Numbered from the stretch's first letter, positions 12,317 to 23,935 are shown. The stretch: DNA of 64,000 nt from Polymyxa betae (GCA_003693705.1 RBZT01000156.1:53733-117732); one strand, 5' to 3'. Translations and numbers: made by a program. The notes: a model not told the origin generated them from the sequence alone.

Positions 12317-13597
12317 ATGTCGCTTCTCACACTAGGTCGCTTAAGCTGCAAATTTTCGAGCTCGCTGCGGCCAAATAACCTCTCCTTCATTGAAGGATGT
12401 GCCGGCTATGCTTTCATACACAGGAACCAGTAACTAGGCGAACTTGCCTTGCAAAACCAACAGCAAACTTTTGAACAGAGTCGTTATTTTGGATGGGCGT
12501 CAAATCAACGAGAAGTCCTTGCGATCGGGAACGAATATCGAGGGAGGATCTGCGTTGATTGGCAATACCACAATAGTAGAGCTGAACGCAGGAACAAACA
12601 GATAAGACAATGCTGACTAAGCCATTCCCAGGTCGCATATGAAGAAAACGAAGATATCGCTCAAGTGAAATGGGTGCAGCTAGGATTCGGTGTAGTTCTC
12701 CTGTTGATCACAGAAAACGGTCTGTTGCAGATGTACAGCGACGGCGGCCAGAAGCTGCTTCACATCTACCGGATGGAGAGTGAGTCGCACCGAATCGATT
12801 CCAACCCCAACTGAACCGCGACGAAGAGCCGGTGGAATTCGGTCCTGGTATAGCCAGCAACGGCGCCGATCGCATCTACATTGGGACCAGCCAGGGTGAT
12901 ATTAGAACGTTCCAAGTCCATCTAAATCAACTATGTCTCTCACAAACCCTAACAAGTAACGCTCATACGTCGCCTATCAGTCACCTGCAGGCGTATCGTA
13001 ACATCTTGTATGGGGAGGGTCCACCTTCATTCTCTAAAAGCAAGTAAATGGTGATGTAGAGCTTCCGGCGATGTTGAAGGCAATATTGTCGTCTGGGATC
13101 TGGGCACCAATCAGCCCGTTGCTAGTTTCGGTCCGTTCCAATCGGCGGTGAATTCGTTGGCGGTCCACGACGATGTGGTTGTAGCTGGGTTCCTATCTGG
13201 ACATGTTCGCATTATACAACTAAGGTATGCGATGCATATTGACTTTTAGGGCGTCTATATTGACAGCTCGCTTACAGTAAAGATGTGGTCCTTGAGGTTG
13301 GTGTATGAACGGTCCTGATATCACATCGAAGTTTATCGAATGTGATAGATTGCTGCACATCAACGTGCTATCAATGCGGTGGACATCGATCCCAAAACTG
13401 GTATATTTGCATGTGCTAGCGAGGACACGTTTGTATCGGTGTTCAGCTTACCCGATGCAAACAACCAGGTCAAATGTCTGGGATCCATGGTCCCAACACC
13501 TGGCTTATTAACTGGGATTTCATGCTCGGGATCACAATCGATCATCGTCGTCTCTGCGTACGACAGCCACGAGATTTTCCTGCTGAAACTAACATAG
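12317..13597 (+). CDS. WDR54: WD-repeat protein WDR54
   Basis: About seven exons can be joined in frame from ATG 12317 (MSLLTLGRL) to a stop at 13597. Introns lie near 12430-12464, 12567-12640, 12780-12825, 13006-13061, 13225-13277 and 13297-13351. The translation follows WDR54 closely: NNLSF near the start, then the blade with ITENGLLQMYSDGG, then GIASNGADRIYIGTSQG, then GNIVVWDL and GFLSGHVRIIQL. The last blade, HQRAINAVDIDPKTGIFACA followed by SEDTFVSVFSL, is the WDR54 signature. The protein is a seven-bladed beta-propeller. Its role is poorly known, and its distribution tracks ciliated lineages and signalling scaffolds. It converges on the Yippee gene with only 57 bp between stops. Confidence 0.8.
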
Positions 13598-13654
13598 AAG
13601 ATGGATTTTATTAATAATACGAGACATGAAAACTTCGGGGAAGCGTGCACAAAC

Positions 13655-14362
13655 TCATAGCTGGTTAACAGACTCTGCTTCAATACAGCTCATACCGATC
13701 TTGTATTTCTGATCCGGATTCATTGCCTCTAGATAGCGCCATCCAAGCTTCTGTCCACAACCTTGGCAGAACTCCCAAGCTGTTTTATGAATGCCCGTCA
13801 TCAGCACGCGATCGATGCTCGGTCCACATTGGACGTTGGAAACACGACGAATTAGAATGGCTGGACCGGACTGACCGCGAAAATCTCGAGATACGATATC
13901 GGATTGACTGGCAATCTCTGTTCCACAGCTCTTGCATAAAATGTCTATTTTGGCTGCCAGCTTCTGCTTCAACAGCAGCCTATCAAGTCGGCTTCGAATG
14001 CTTTCAATCTCGGTCGAGTTCGTTCTGGATTCGGACTGCAGCGTCTCGAGCGATTGCTGAATAAGCTCAACGGATTTCTGCAGCTGCGAGGAGCATTCAT
14101 CTTCTGAACGTTGCTCGTTATCAGTGATATGTTTACTGGGTACCGGTAGCTCCGTTTCTTTAGAAGGCTCTGGCTCGTCTGGCTCGTCCGGAGGCTTTTT
14201 TTGAAATGGGAGCTTCTCCTCAATGGATTCGTCGTCCACTACAATAACTTGCGATTGGATCGATTCCACGACTTCGAATAAATTCTCGCTGCTGGAACTA
14301 ACTTGGACATCGACGAGTATCCAAGTAGCAGGATCGGATTCGCTGGGAGCGATAAACTCCAT
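13655..14362 (-). CDS. Yippee/Mis18-fold zinc protein with long N-terminal extension
   Basis: A single exon of 235 residues from ATG 14362. The C-terminal 100 residues are a Yippee domain: CKSCG...DIVSRDF, then NVQCGP, RVLMTGIH, CQGCGQKLGWRY and DQKYKIG. The two CxxC pairs bind zinc and the spacing matches YPEL proteins. Unlike YPEL1-5 (about 120 residues), this one has about 130 extra N-terminal residues: an acidic/Pro-rich part and a short helical segment (QLQKSVELIQQSLETLQ) that may be a coiled coil. YPEL proteins act at centrosomes and spindles and in the CTLH ubiquitin ligase. CULT and Mis18 proteins share the fold, so the exact subfamily is uncertain. Confidence 0.75.
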   Translation of the reverse strand: MEFIAPSESDPATWILVDVQVSSSSENLFEVVESIQSQVIVVDDESIEEKLPFQKKPPDEPDEPEPSKETELPVPSKHITDNEQRSEDECSSQLQKSVELIQQSLETLQSESRTNSTEIESIRSRLDRLLLKQKLAAKIDILCKSCGTEIASQSDIVSRDFRGQSGPAILIRRVSNVQCGPSIDRVLMTGIHKTAWEFCQGCGQKLGWRYLEAMNPDQKYKIGMSCIEAESVNQL

Positions 14363-14648
14363 CGTGTTGAGATGGCTAGACAAATGAATGAATCGGCGAC
14401 AGTAGATAGGAGGTGTCCATCGTACTATGCTCAGTTATCCAGTTAAAAACGATGAACATTTTATATGAAAGTAATTTCAGGCCACTAGATAGATCTCTTT
14501 CATACAACCAATCCGGAAGCGAATACCTTCATTTAACCAATTTCTGGACCAAATCGCCAGACAATTCAGGTTTCAATAAACAATAATGTTGTGTCGTATA
14601 TGGTACTTTGATGATTGAATTGATAGAACAGTCAGTCTCATCTTTATC

Positions 14649-16622
14649 ATGACAAGTATGGCGTCGGCGGCAGCATCGACCCAGCTTAATGCTAAACAGC
14701 AAGCCTATAAGAAACTCACCGATGCCAGATCTGCTCAGGTAGGCAGCTCTCTTCCATTCCAGATCGCATCCTGAACCGGTGAAGACTGCCGAAGGGTTCA
14801 TGAAGCTTCTTGGACAACACACGCTGGAAGTCGATCTGAGCACGACGCCTCCTTTCCAAATGGAATGCCTCCTCCGAGTATTGCATTCGGTTCCTTCGTT
14901 CCAAACGGTTCGCATTCGAAACTCAGAACGGGCACAGAAACCGTATTTGAAGCGGCCGGATGCTCAGAAATCAAGTGGGAGAACACATTCAATGTTTTCC
15001 ACAATTAAATCAGTTTTACAGACAATCATCGGCGTTCATCGTCGTCAGCTAATCCTGAATCTGACGCTCAGAAACCGCTGATCCCCAGTCTGAACAGAAA
15101 CCATCACCTAATCACCTTAGAATTGGATTCAATACCAGCAAGTTTGGTTAAACGCATTCCGAACATGATGAAAGGATCCATTGCCTCGTTAAAGCATCTC
15201 CTTATCAGGAATGTAGCCATTGACGAACCTAGCCTGACGAGTCCGTTATAACGATCTGCAGATAGTCGTCTAACATTGTCCATGTAGAACTAATGCAAAC
15301 CATCGCTACGAGCCAAGTGTCTCATTTAGAATTGGTGAATTGCAGCCTGAATGGGAGCTGTGGGAAAGAACTCAAAGAAGTCATCTCGATACACAACATC
15401 AGGAGAGATGTGGCCAAATGGCAGGATAAATTACGCGATCAAGATAATGGATCGAATAGCAGCTCAATGGGATTACTCCATATCAACTTGTCCAATAATC
15501 AGCTGCAAGACAATGCCATTCGACCGTATCTCCTTTGCTCATCTTATCCATTAAACAGCACTGAAATACCAGCAGCATTATCGAAGCGTTAGTCGACGAT
15601 AAATGGGTGAAATCGTTGAATCTGTCGTCGAATTCGCTCTCGAACTCGATCATTGGCGAATTCATCGATCTGCTGAAAGTCAACAGCAGTTTGAATGCTG
15701 TCGCGGTCGATGACAATCACGAACTCGATCGTGGTATGGTCGCCCTGCTTCAGACGACATTATCCCTACGTCTGAATGATAAAGTAAACCCGGCATGAAT
15801 TTGTTCTTGCAGATCTTCTGAATCATTATAGCATGAATTTGAGGCAGCATTTGGCACTTCTGATGCAGATAATTATCCAGTTGTCGTCAAAGATCAAAAG
15901 CTACCACCTAAGAAGGTCAATCGTTAAGCGATGAAATCAATGGGGATTGATTGGTGCTCAGGTTCAGATCCCTTCGGCAAAGGCGACGAAAACCGTATCA
16001 TCCAGTGAACTGATCAGGTCGCTGGAGAAACTGTTTCATAATCAGGCCGATTCGACCGATGCGTTCGCCCGTGAACAATTTCGAGAAGTTGTCAGTGGCG
16101 TCCAGAAATTAACCGATATGTTGGGCAAGACACAAGATCAGCTGAAACAAACACAATCGGAGAATGAAGATCTGAAAGCAGAGATTAAGGTAAACTTGTA
16201 GATATGCATTGGAGAAAGCGAAGTGAATAATTGTCATAGAAACTCGGTCAAAGGGGTTCAATAAGTTCCAATCGTTCAAGGCATAGTAGAATCTCCAAGA
16301 AGAGAACCAAAAAGAGAATTTCCGATCACGAGAGGGAAATCGGATCTGCGATTACAGAGCAAGATCTTGATGATATGGTGGAGGTCAGATGGAAAGACAA
16401 AGGCGAAGATGGAATGCTAACGATTGCAATTAGGTGATCGAAATGTTTGAATCTGTGTTTGTTCGATTACACAAATATATGGACTCGCTGGAAATCTCGA
16501 AAGACGATACAAGCCAGGGCACGATTTGTTCCAATCAAGATCAAGTGTTCACAGATCTTTCAGAAAAAGTAAGAAAGTCGGCAGCCATATTATCGAAGCT
16601 ACAACCAAAGATTCAGCAATAG
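14649..16622 (+). CDS. CEP78: centrosomal protein CEP78 homologue (LRR + coiled coil)
   Basis: A multi-exon gene from ATG 14649 (MTSMASAAASTQ) to a stop at 16622. The first half carries leucine-rich repeats (HLELVNCSLNGS, HINLSNNQLQDNAI, KSLNLSSNSLSNS). The segment SIHNIRRDVAKWQDKLR between repeats matches the insertion that marks CEP78. The second half has a basic linker and a coiled coil (ELIRSLEKLF to NEDLKAEIK), then KLGQRGSISSNRSRHSR and a helical end LSEKVRKSAAILSKLQ. CEP78 is a centriolar protein that regulates the EDD-DYRK2-DDB1 ligase and cilium length. Exons in the 14.73-15.25 kb part are the least certain. It is convergent with the next gene, 80 bp between stops. Confidence 0.7.
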
Positions 16623-16703
16623 TTTTCCAACTATATATTTATCTATGAATGAGGATTACAGTTTACCAGTTATCTAGCCTGGTGTTGCCAGATTCGAACG
16701 AAG

Positions 16704-19700
16704 CTATCCTGGATCGTTATTGAACAAGTTGTGAACACGAGACATCACAAGGAAAGTATCCCTGGTGACATAATTTGTACCAGATATGTCGAGACATTCT
16801 TGAAAGTAGGTGGCCGCCTTTCTGGTAATAATGTCTGAGGCACGTTAGAATCAAGGCAGATAGGAGCAAACTGACATTCACATACCATTTCGCATTGATT
16901 GGATAATCGACGTAAACTCGGATAGCTCTGAAATACGTTGCTTGAAATCATTGCAGACGAATTTTCTCATCGCTTCCGCCTCGTTCAGGGCGGTCTCATA
17001 GCACCACATCGTAATCAACGAAGCAACCACTGTTTTCAGGCTTATCAGATGTTGCCTTTGGCAGATAGAGGGCGATTTCATACTTGTATGAACAGTAACA
17101 AACAACGTCACTGGGCTGAAGAATGTGGCGAATTTCTTGTAGTCAACCTCTTGGAAATTCTTCGAACTAGTGTCGAACAATCTGACAACGGTCATGATCT
17201 CGTCGTCTGTCACTCCGCAACGAAGACTTCGAATACACGAAATGAACTGCAACATTGACATGCGGCCGCTATATGCATGTAAGCTTGGACACTGAAGGAT
17301 ATGACTTTGACAGTACCATCGTCTAGGATCCGCTCGCCGGAACAATGCAATGATATCGTCAACTTTGAGCAGTTTCACTTTCACTCGATTCTTGATGCCT
17401 TGGTGGATGTGATGAAGAGTCAACAGAACTTGCATCTCTTGTTCGGCAACGCTGAAGAGAGATAACATCAGATGTGATAAAGCCAAGTAGCATTGCTTAT
17501 TCTTACATGGAACTATCAGCTAGTACGATTTCTGATTCCAAATGGCTTTCCGCGATTTCAACTGTCGCTTTGAAATGGAAGTATTTATGAACGTTCTGAA
17601 CAACTTCTTGTGCGATCTCTAATGGTATGAGGAGATCTGAATCGAAAAAATCAATAGACCTTGGGACCAGTTCTTCTTGCTCAGCTTCGTTAGTGGCTTT
17701 GGTCATAATACCCCAATTTCTAGTCTCAAACAAATCACGCTGCGCCTCGAAATGGATCTGAAGCCTCTCTGAGTAAGCAAAACAGAAGACGATTGTTGGC
17801 AACCTTTTGGATGCTTTCGTTGCCATGCCACAGATTTAACCCAAAAAGAATAACTCTCAAAGCATGCGACGTCAGATTGCTTTTTGAAAGACCCAAAAAC
17901 TGGCCCATATACGATATCAAAGGAAGCGTTCCACATTCACTGAGAGCTAAGTTCTTCAGTTGGATTTCTTGTAGTGAAGAACATAGTCTGTAAACATTTT
18001 GAGCATCATAAATCAGTTCGGAATAAGGAGAACCAAACCTTCCCATTTCTTCGTCAGCCCTAGCCTTGGTGCCATACTTCATCTGAAAGTAGACGGGCAG
18101 AAGTTCGGGCAGCTGCGGTGGCCTTGCAATGGCAAACGGCTAAATGTTGATTAAGTTTCAGATCGACAGACGCTAGCCAATAGCCAGACCTGTTCAAAAT
18201 CCTGTATGACATCCAACAGTATCTGCAACGAGATTTGATGCAGCTGAGAAGGACTATAATGAGGTGGCGGGGTCTAATAAGCGATCACAATATGAAAGGG
18301 ATGATAACACGTCTCACTTACTTGCTGGATCTGATACGCATTCAACGCATGGATGACAACTTGTGGAATCCGACCAAGAACAAGATCTAATCCGACGCCG
18401 GATAGGGTCGTACTGCACCAATGCTTGAGGCGTTGCACGCCGAGTAAACTGATGGTGGGCATACCTCGGTAGCGATAACTTCTCCAAACCAACCGAATGG
18501 GCTGACAGGAACTTGCGATCTTCATTCGGCTTTTGGACATCATTGGAATCATGCCCGATTCGTGCTGATCTTGTTAGCGAGCTTATTACCGAGCCTAACG
18601 CTGTTGATGATCGGCGTCTGGTCCTCTTCTGTGCAGCATCCAATACGTCAGAAGAGGTACAGCACGTTAGTAAGTTCCCATACAGATTCCGCCTCAGATT
18701 TCGCAGGTAATCCCAATCCAGCCGAATGAACAGCAAAATATCTCGTCTCTCCTCGTTGAGTGGATACAACTTCTGTAATCTGAAGTCGGCATTATACAAC
18801 GAACTATAGATAGTAAGAGAGGTCTCATTACCTCACGAGCCTGCTCAGTATCCTCATCGCTATAAAGATGACTGATCAATCTCTGTCTTGTAAGCAGCTC
18901 GCTTGCCTTTACCCGACCTCTCAATGAGATGTTCTCCTTCTTGATTTGATACAGTTCTGATAAGCTTTTAGCTGATCACAATTCACCTCGCTGATTTTCA
19001 CCATTCTGAAGCCCATCAACGAGTTTTTTGTAAATGTCCATATCAAACGATTCTTGCAGCTTTGATATGGCAGTTGAAGCATGGCCGGATGACAAGCGAT
19101 GTGCATCTGAAGTGCTTGGCTCGGATGCCGAGGATCCTATTTGTCTATTCAGATTACAGAAGTGTACATTGTTTTACAGCATACTCCGTTTGCGCCATAT
19201 CTGATCGAGACACAGCATCATCTCAAAGACGAATCCCATTCCGTTCCAGCTCTCATCAAGGATCCAGCCCAACATCAAATTTTCACTTCCGACCTAAAAA
19301 ACATCAAGATCCAATTCCAATCAGCTGTGGTCAATACTACAAATTTCAGAGCTCTTCGAAATAATCCTGTCAACGAGATCAGTTGCTGTGTAGGCCTTGA
19401 CAAATCATTAATCATTGACGTTCGAAAGAGCTCAGGATTATCAGCAGCTCTCCTGAATTCTTCAGTATCTTCTCGTATATCATCCACTAATTGTGAAATG
19501 TCCCGCCGAAGCTGATCAAGTTGCTGGATTTGGCTTCTCTGCAACGGGTCCAGATTTGGGTCTTGATTACTAGTTCGGATAAGCAGTTAAATTTGATGAG
19601 CAAGTATCAAATTTACCTAAGTTTTCTCAAGGTAGCAAATTTTGCAGTTGATGCCGAGTTCTGAGCATGGCGCCTAAGAATACTGAATACATGTGTAGCA

Positions 19701-20535
19701 TGCAAGTCGATGACTATACAAGTTGGAAGCAGGGCTTTGAGATTCGGATTCTAAAGTCGTCATCAACTCGTTATTGAGAGCGAGCTCCCTCGTGATTGCA
19801 GCGAGCTTCAAACAAAGAATGAGTCGATGACAACTTCAATAATGAAATCATACTTGATTTGCATACAGTGAGGCAGCTTCTGCCATCAGCTCCATTGAAT
19901 CATCATCATCTGGACCTGTTGAACAACGCTCTGATAAGACAACAAGGTGAAGTAGAATGTTCAACACACCTTCTGAAAGAGCCTCCCTGCTAGGTTGTTC
20001 GGTTTGATTATTAGTTGTGTCGATATCCTCAAGAATTCCACGCAAACCAGGGCTTTCAAATTGTACTCGACCTTTAAGAAAGTGAAGGGGCGACTTCGGT
20101 GAAACAGTCGACGACCTCGCAGAGGCCAGATTGGCATCATCATTCTCAGGTTCGCTTTTCAATCCAGCTATTTCTCGTAGAGTCCATTTACGCTTATACT
20201 GAGGTCGTGGCAATTCTATAATAGCTATTAGGCGACTATTTCGCCGGTTTTGGCACAATACCTGGGACGTCTTGACTCTGTGCAACTTGTAATGCTGGAG
20301 CTATAATAGCCAGAATCTCCTTTTTGCTTTTAGCATCAGCTACCAATTTGCGAGCAGCAATAAAAGAATCTCCTTTCGGAATGCGAGACAAAAGACACTT
20401 TTTTCGATATGCGGCTGACGCCGGGAGCGATTTCGAATTTGGAGCTGAACTTGGTCGTGTTATTGCTCCTTGGACTTGCTCTTTGGATGCCAATGCCAAT
20501 TGCACATCTGTCTTTCTTTTTTGTTCAAAAGGCAT
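16704..20535 (-). CDS. IP3R/RyR-like helical solenoid protein with C-terminal EF-hands, no channel domain
   Basis: A minus-strand multi-exon gene from ATG 20535 (MPFEQKRKTDVQL) to a stop at 16704. The middle is all-helical. Near 17.7-18.1 kb, LALSECGTLPLISYMGQFL, then a helix ending LWHGNESIQK, then HFEAQRDLFETRNWG, resembles the part of IP3 and ryanodine receptors where a 'GGN..VQ' helix precedes the RIH-associated region. After that come three EF-hand-like units: ADPRRCGRMSMLQF (across an intron at about 17279-17322), LFDTSSKNFQEVDYKKF, and CLDISGTNYVTRDTF in the last exon (16704-16828). Loops are degenerate. I see no cluster of transmembrane helices, so it is not a complete channel. IP3R relation is inferred by eye. 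A calcium-responsive scaffold is the simplest reading. Confidence 0.5.
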
Positions 20536-20771
20536 CGATTCCCTAATTGCAACGTAGCAACATGGAATGAGGAGTACTAGCGATCCTAGCCGTTAACTAT
20601 GCGAGTCGTCGTGTAAAACATTATCGTGCAAGCAAAGCTTGAAAAACCGAGGAGGAAATGTTTCCTTGGGGAACGCAATGAAGCTCATTCATTCTATGAT
20701 GCGATCAGTATTAAACCATGAGCCAACAGCACCAGCGGTTTCTACTACGATTTATTCGTTCTCTGGTATAG

Positions 20772-21970
20772 TGCTATCGAACCAGACGACGACCAAGCTC
20801 CGACGCTGGCGTCGCCTCTGGCTGTGACACCATCGCTGACGCTGCCTGATGTGCCGCCACCTTCCCCGACGACCATTGAGACAGGCAGTCTGGAAGACAC
20901 GGTCGCCACCATCCAGCAGCTGGATCTGTGGTCGCAAGAGAACGGTGCCGCCGCCATCAAGACGCTGGACGTAAATGATAGGCTTTGTTATATGAGGAAA
21001 CGGGGACCTGGAAGACACGAGTCCCAAGGTGCGGATTCCACTCGGAACCCATCGCCCCGACCTAATCGAGAATCAGATCGGCTCTTTTGAGGTTTCCAAC
21101 GGGAGATGCTGGTGCGATTGAACGCCGCCCGCCCTTGGTATCGTCTTCTTCGATAGGCAGGCCTTGTTCACCGGACTCGAACGCAGACCTGACCCCGGTT
21201 TTGCTCGTAGCTGCGAAGCTTCCTCAGGAATTTCTAACAGCGAAAGTTTATTGTATTGGACAGCAGTGGTTGTAGATGAAGACAAAAACAAAGTGACAAC
21301 TGGACAGCAGTGGTTGTCGATGAAGACAAAAACAAAATGACTATTGAATACACTACGTCTAACGACCTCGTGGAGAATGAGATCAACAAAATCCTTAAAA
21401 CGATCAAAAAAGGCAAGCAGAAATACAGGGAGATACAGCCAGCGGTCAAACTCTACCTTCAAGGAGTTAAATCGGCAGGTAGCAGTCACAACATGGCTAT
21501 AATTGAATACGTAACCAGAACAATCCACTATTGGAAATATTTCACATATCTTTTCCCAACTGGGGAAGAAGGCTTCTTGGAATGATACGAGGATTGGATA
21601 TTGACAACAGCCTTGAAGTATTGAAAACGACATATCGATACGAGATTCTCGCAGAATCTGATGTCTGCGTCCTACATACGCTGTTGATCGATTTTTCAAG
21701 TCGAAAGTCACTGCTGCCAATCGAATAACGGTCCGCAATGGAGCTAAGGAGTCGTCAATGCTGGGCACATTCGAAACCACTCAAATAGCAACCCAGGTTT
21801 CCATGCTTCACCAGCATATTTTCATCATCACTATCTTAATTTATGCGCAATTGCAAGAGATCGAAGTTGTTGCCTATGGAGTCTATGAACGGAATGCGCT
21901 TCAAACGCCTGCTTTGATGCATGCAAGGTTAAAGCGTTATAAGAAAAAAGCAAATAAAGCACGCCATTAA
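20772..21970 (+). other. unassigned stretch with several apparent exons
   Basis: An acceptor at about 20771 opens a GC-rich exon (to 20970) coding for a Pro/Thr/Asp-rich segment and then VATIQQLDLWSQENGAAAIK. A donor GTAAATG follows. Further open stretches encode VRIPLGTHRPDLIENQIG (21029-21110) and ALFTGLERRPDPGFARS. A Lys-rich segment NEINKILKTIKKGKQKYREI lies at about 21374-21430, and a last one at about 21580-21727. I cannot join them into a single protein and recognise no family. A 44-bp tandem duplication (21257-21342) shifts the frame in the middle, so this may be a damaged gene or contain an assembly error. Lys-rich hydrophilic composition favours the plus strand over the long minus-strand ORF at 21073-21780. 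Confidence 0.3.
21257..21342. repeat. 44-bp tandem duplication
   Basis: Bases 21257-21300 are repeated almost exactly at 21301-21342. Both copies begin TGGACAGCAGTGGTTGT and continue with GATGAAGACAAAAACAAA, with a few substitutions. The unit is not a multiple of three, so both copies cannot be read in one frame. Each copy encodes VVVDEDKNK, but in different frames. Confidence 0.9.
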
Positions 21971-22206
21971 AGCAGATTTTGAAAGCACCGCGAGAAGTGC
22001 GTTAACGAATTGAGGAGTGCGTTTAAACTAAAGCGCTTTATTATTTGTGCGAGAAGCCAACTTTGAACCCTGAAAAGCAGAAGAAAGCAGCGGATTACGC
22101 AGCTTTAAAAGTCCCTACTAAAATGAATGTCATTCATCAACGAGTACAAGTGGTGCGGCCTCTGCTCTAATCGCATCTAAATCATCTTAGATTTCGAAGT
22201 TCGCCC

Positions 22207-22872
22207 ATGTCAACCGCTGCTCTGTCCAGGCGAATAGTCAAGGAGACGCAGCGTCTACTGAAAGAACCAGGTCAGTTTCGGTCCGGGTCATGACGTGGGT
22301 ATCGATTCTGATCTGGATCTCTAGTTCCTGGAATTGTTTGCATACCTGACGAGAATAATATTCGCTATTTCCACATTGAAATCGATGGGCCAGCTGATAC
22401 TCCATATTATGGAGGCGTTTTTCGAATTGAAATGTTTCTACCTGATACATGTGTGTTTTTCCATCGATACGAATTGTTGTTCTGTAGCCTAACTGGTGTT
22501 AGATCCAATGAGCCCTCCTAAAGTTCGCTTTCTAACAAAAGTTTACCAGTAATATGCTCTTAATCATTTTTGTTAGCCATTCAAACTGGTATTAGCCCTA
22601 ACATTGACAGACTTGGCCGGATCTGCTTGGATATTTTGAAAGACAAGTGGAGTCCAGCCCTGCAAATCAAATCCGTCTGTCTTTCAATTCAGTGCTTATT
22701 GCAGAGGTTTTTGATCGTTTCAACGTTTGACGCTCTGTTAAGTTTGATTTACAGTCCGAACCCTTTAGATCCTTTGGCTAACGACGTGGCCGAACATTGG
22801 AAGACAGACGAAGATGGTGCTCTTGCAACTGCCAATGAGTGGACGGCAATGTATGCCATTAAAAAAGCCTGA
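22207..22872 (+). CDS. UBC13: ubiquitin-conjugating enzyme E2 N (UBC13)
   Basis: Five exons join cleanly from ATG 22207 to a stop at 22872, giving about 150 residues, the normal UBC13 length. Landmarks: [14 protein letters not shown] at the N-terminus, [30 protein letters not shown], the HPN motif in KVYHPNIDRLG, and catalytic Cys in [17 protein letters not shown]. The end reads [16 protein letters not shown]...MYAIKKA. UBC13 pairs with a UEV partner to build Lys63-linked ubiquitin chains in DNA-damage tolerance and signalling. Introns (about 22271-22331, 22442-22500, 22548-22597, 22704-22754) are typical. All active-site features are present. Confidence 0.95.
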
Positions 22873-23046
22873 GGCCTAATTTCAATTACATTAAATGTGC
22901 ATAATAACCTATCTGAACAAAACGTGCCTCTTGCTTGATGTATCGAGAAAATCGATTATTCGTCAAACTTATCTTCCAAGTTCAGGAAAACGCGTGTTAG
23001 ATATACTTGAAGCGTTTGCGCTGGTGGTTCAGATTATCTTGGCAGC

Positions 23047-23428
23047 ATGACAGCTATCTTTTATCGCTCGTGGCGGCTAATCACGTCTCCGTTTCGATCC
23101 ATTTACTCCATATGGCACGAGTTTTCCACCCTCGGTCAAGCTGAATATGAGGCCGTTTTGCAACAGCATAAGAAATTGCAGGCAGACGCCGCTGCAAATA
23201 AAGCTGCTATGGAGAGAACAACAAAAGATATGTTCAAAGGAACCTTATCACATGCAGCTGCCGTCAATGATTCTTTTGCCAGCTCCATTGAACAAAACAA
23301 CAAAAAGGTAATTACCAAAACCAGAGGCTGGTTCTACGAGAATTTAGGTTTGATAGGTGGAAGAGAAAATCGAATCATTTTTGTCTCAGGTACAAGATGT
23401 GCATAATAGACAAACGACAAAAGCATAA
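23047..23428 (+). CDS. small helical protein, unknown
   Basis: ATG 23047 opens a helical protein: an amphipathic, aromatic N-terminus (MTAIFYRSWRLITSPFRSIY) followed by an Ala/Lys/Gln-rich helix (EYEAVLQQHKKLQADAAANK). An intron from about 23308 (GTAATTACC) to 23389 joins NNKK to VQDVHNRQTTKA, stop 23428. AATAAA at about 23445 could be its polyadenylation signal. The basic aromatic start could be a mitochondrial targeting sequence. I cannot name the family. Confidence 0.5.
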
Positions 23429-23500
23429 AACTATTTTCGAGATTTCAATAAAGTTTTGGTGTTCATACCGAAAGCCCTTCACTTTTTCGCCGTCGTTATC

Positions 23501-23935
23501 ATGATGCCAACCTTTCTGGGCAGGGTTCGTTCATACTTCATTCGTCGTCAAAGTCTCTCTGTTGCCCTCGGGACAATCACTGTCTTGTCGATCAGTTACA
23601 CTCCATTTGCCTATGTGAAGCCTCATGAAAGAGATGTTGAGATTGACCTCTCTGCTGCTGATGCGTATGTTATGTCCAGAATAGATTTATACGCTCCTGA
23701 CTCCTGTTTTCAGAGACCGATTTCGAGAGAAGGCGCGATCATCCCGATTAAGTTCGAAATCTGCTTAACCTGTTCGCAGCTCTTTTCTAGAATTGAGCTA
23801 CCTCGAATGAAAGGAACTCATAACAGACTACAAATTAAAAATCTCTCTTCATTTCTCACTGAACTTCACAACCGTTTAACTCTGACTTGGCTTCGCTGCT
23901 ATCTGCTAACAAGCGATGGCATTCAGTGTTCATGA
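23501..23935 (+). CDS. unassigned ORF with possible mitochondrial or membrane N-terminus
   Basis: An open frame of about 145 codons from ATG 23501 to a stop at 23935. The N-terminus is basic, then hydrophobic (RVRSYFIRRQSLSVALGTI, then TVLSISYTPFAY), which would suit a mitochondrial presequence plus membrane segment. The rest is mixed and the 3' half looks less protein-like, so an unseen intron is possible. No family recognised. The interval 23940-24420 upstream of PGS1 holds only short ORFs in both directions. Confidence 0.3.
   Translation: MMPTFLGRVRSYFIRRQSLSVALGTITVLSISYTPFAYVKPHERDVEIDLSAADAYVMSRIDLYAPDSCFQRPISREGAIIPIKFEICLTCSQLFSRIELPRMKGTHNRLQIKNLSSFLTELHNRLTLTWLRCYLLTSDGIQCS

Noticed and set aside
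16704-16951. Alternative C-terminal frame of the EF-hand gene ending in PGILSL
   Set aside because: The spliced frame with the third EF-hand-like unit and stop at 16704 is more protein-like and has a good intron.
21073-21780. Long minus-strand ORF of about 235 codons
   Set aside because: Phe/Ser/Val-rich low-complexity translation. The plus strand over the same bases has hydrophilic Lys/Glu-rich frames with splice signals, so this looks like a shadow.
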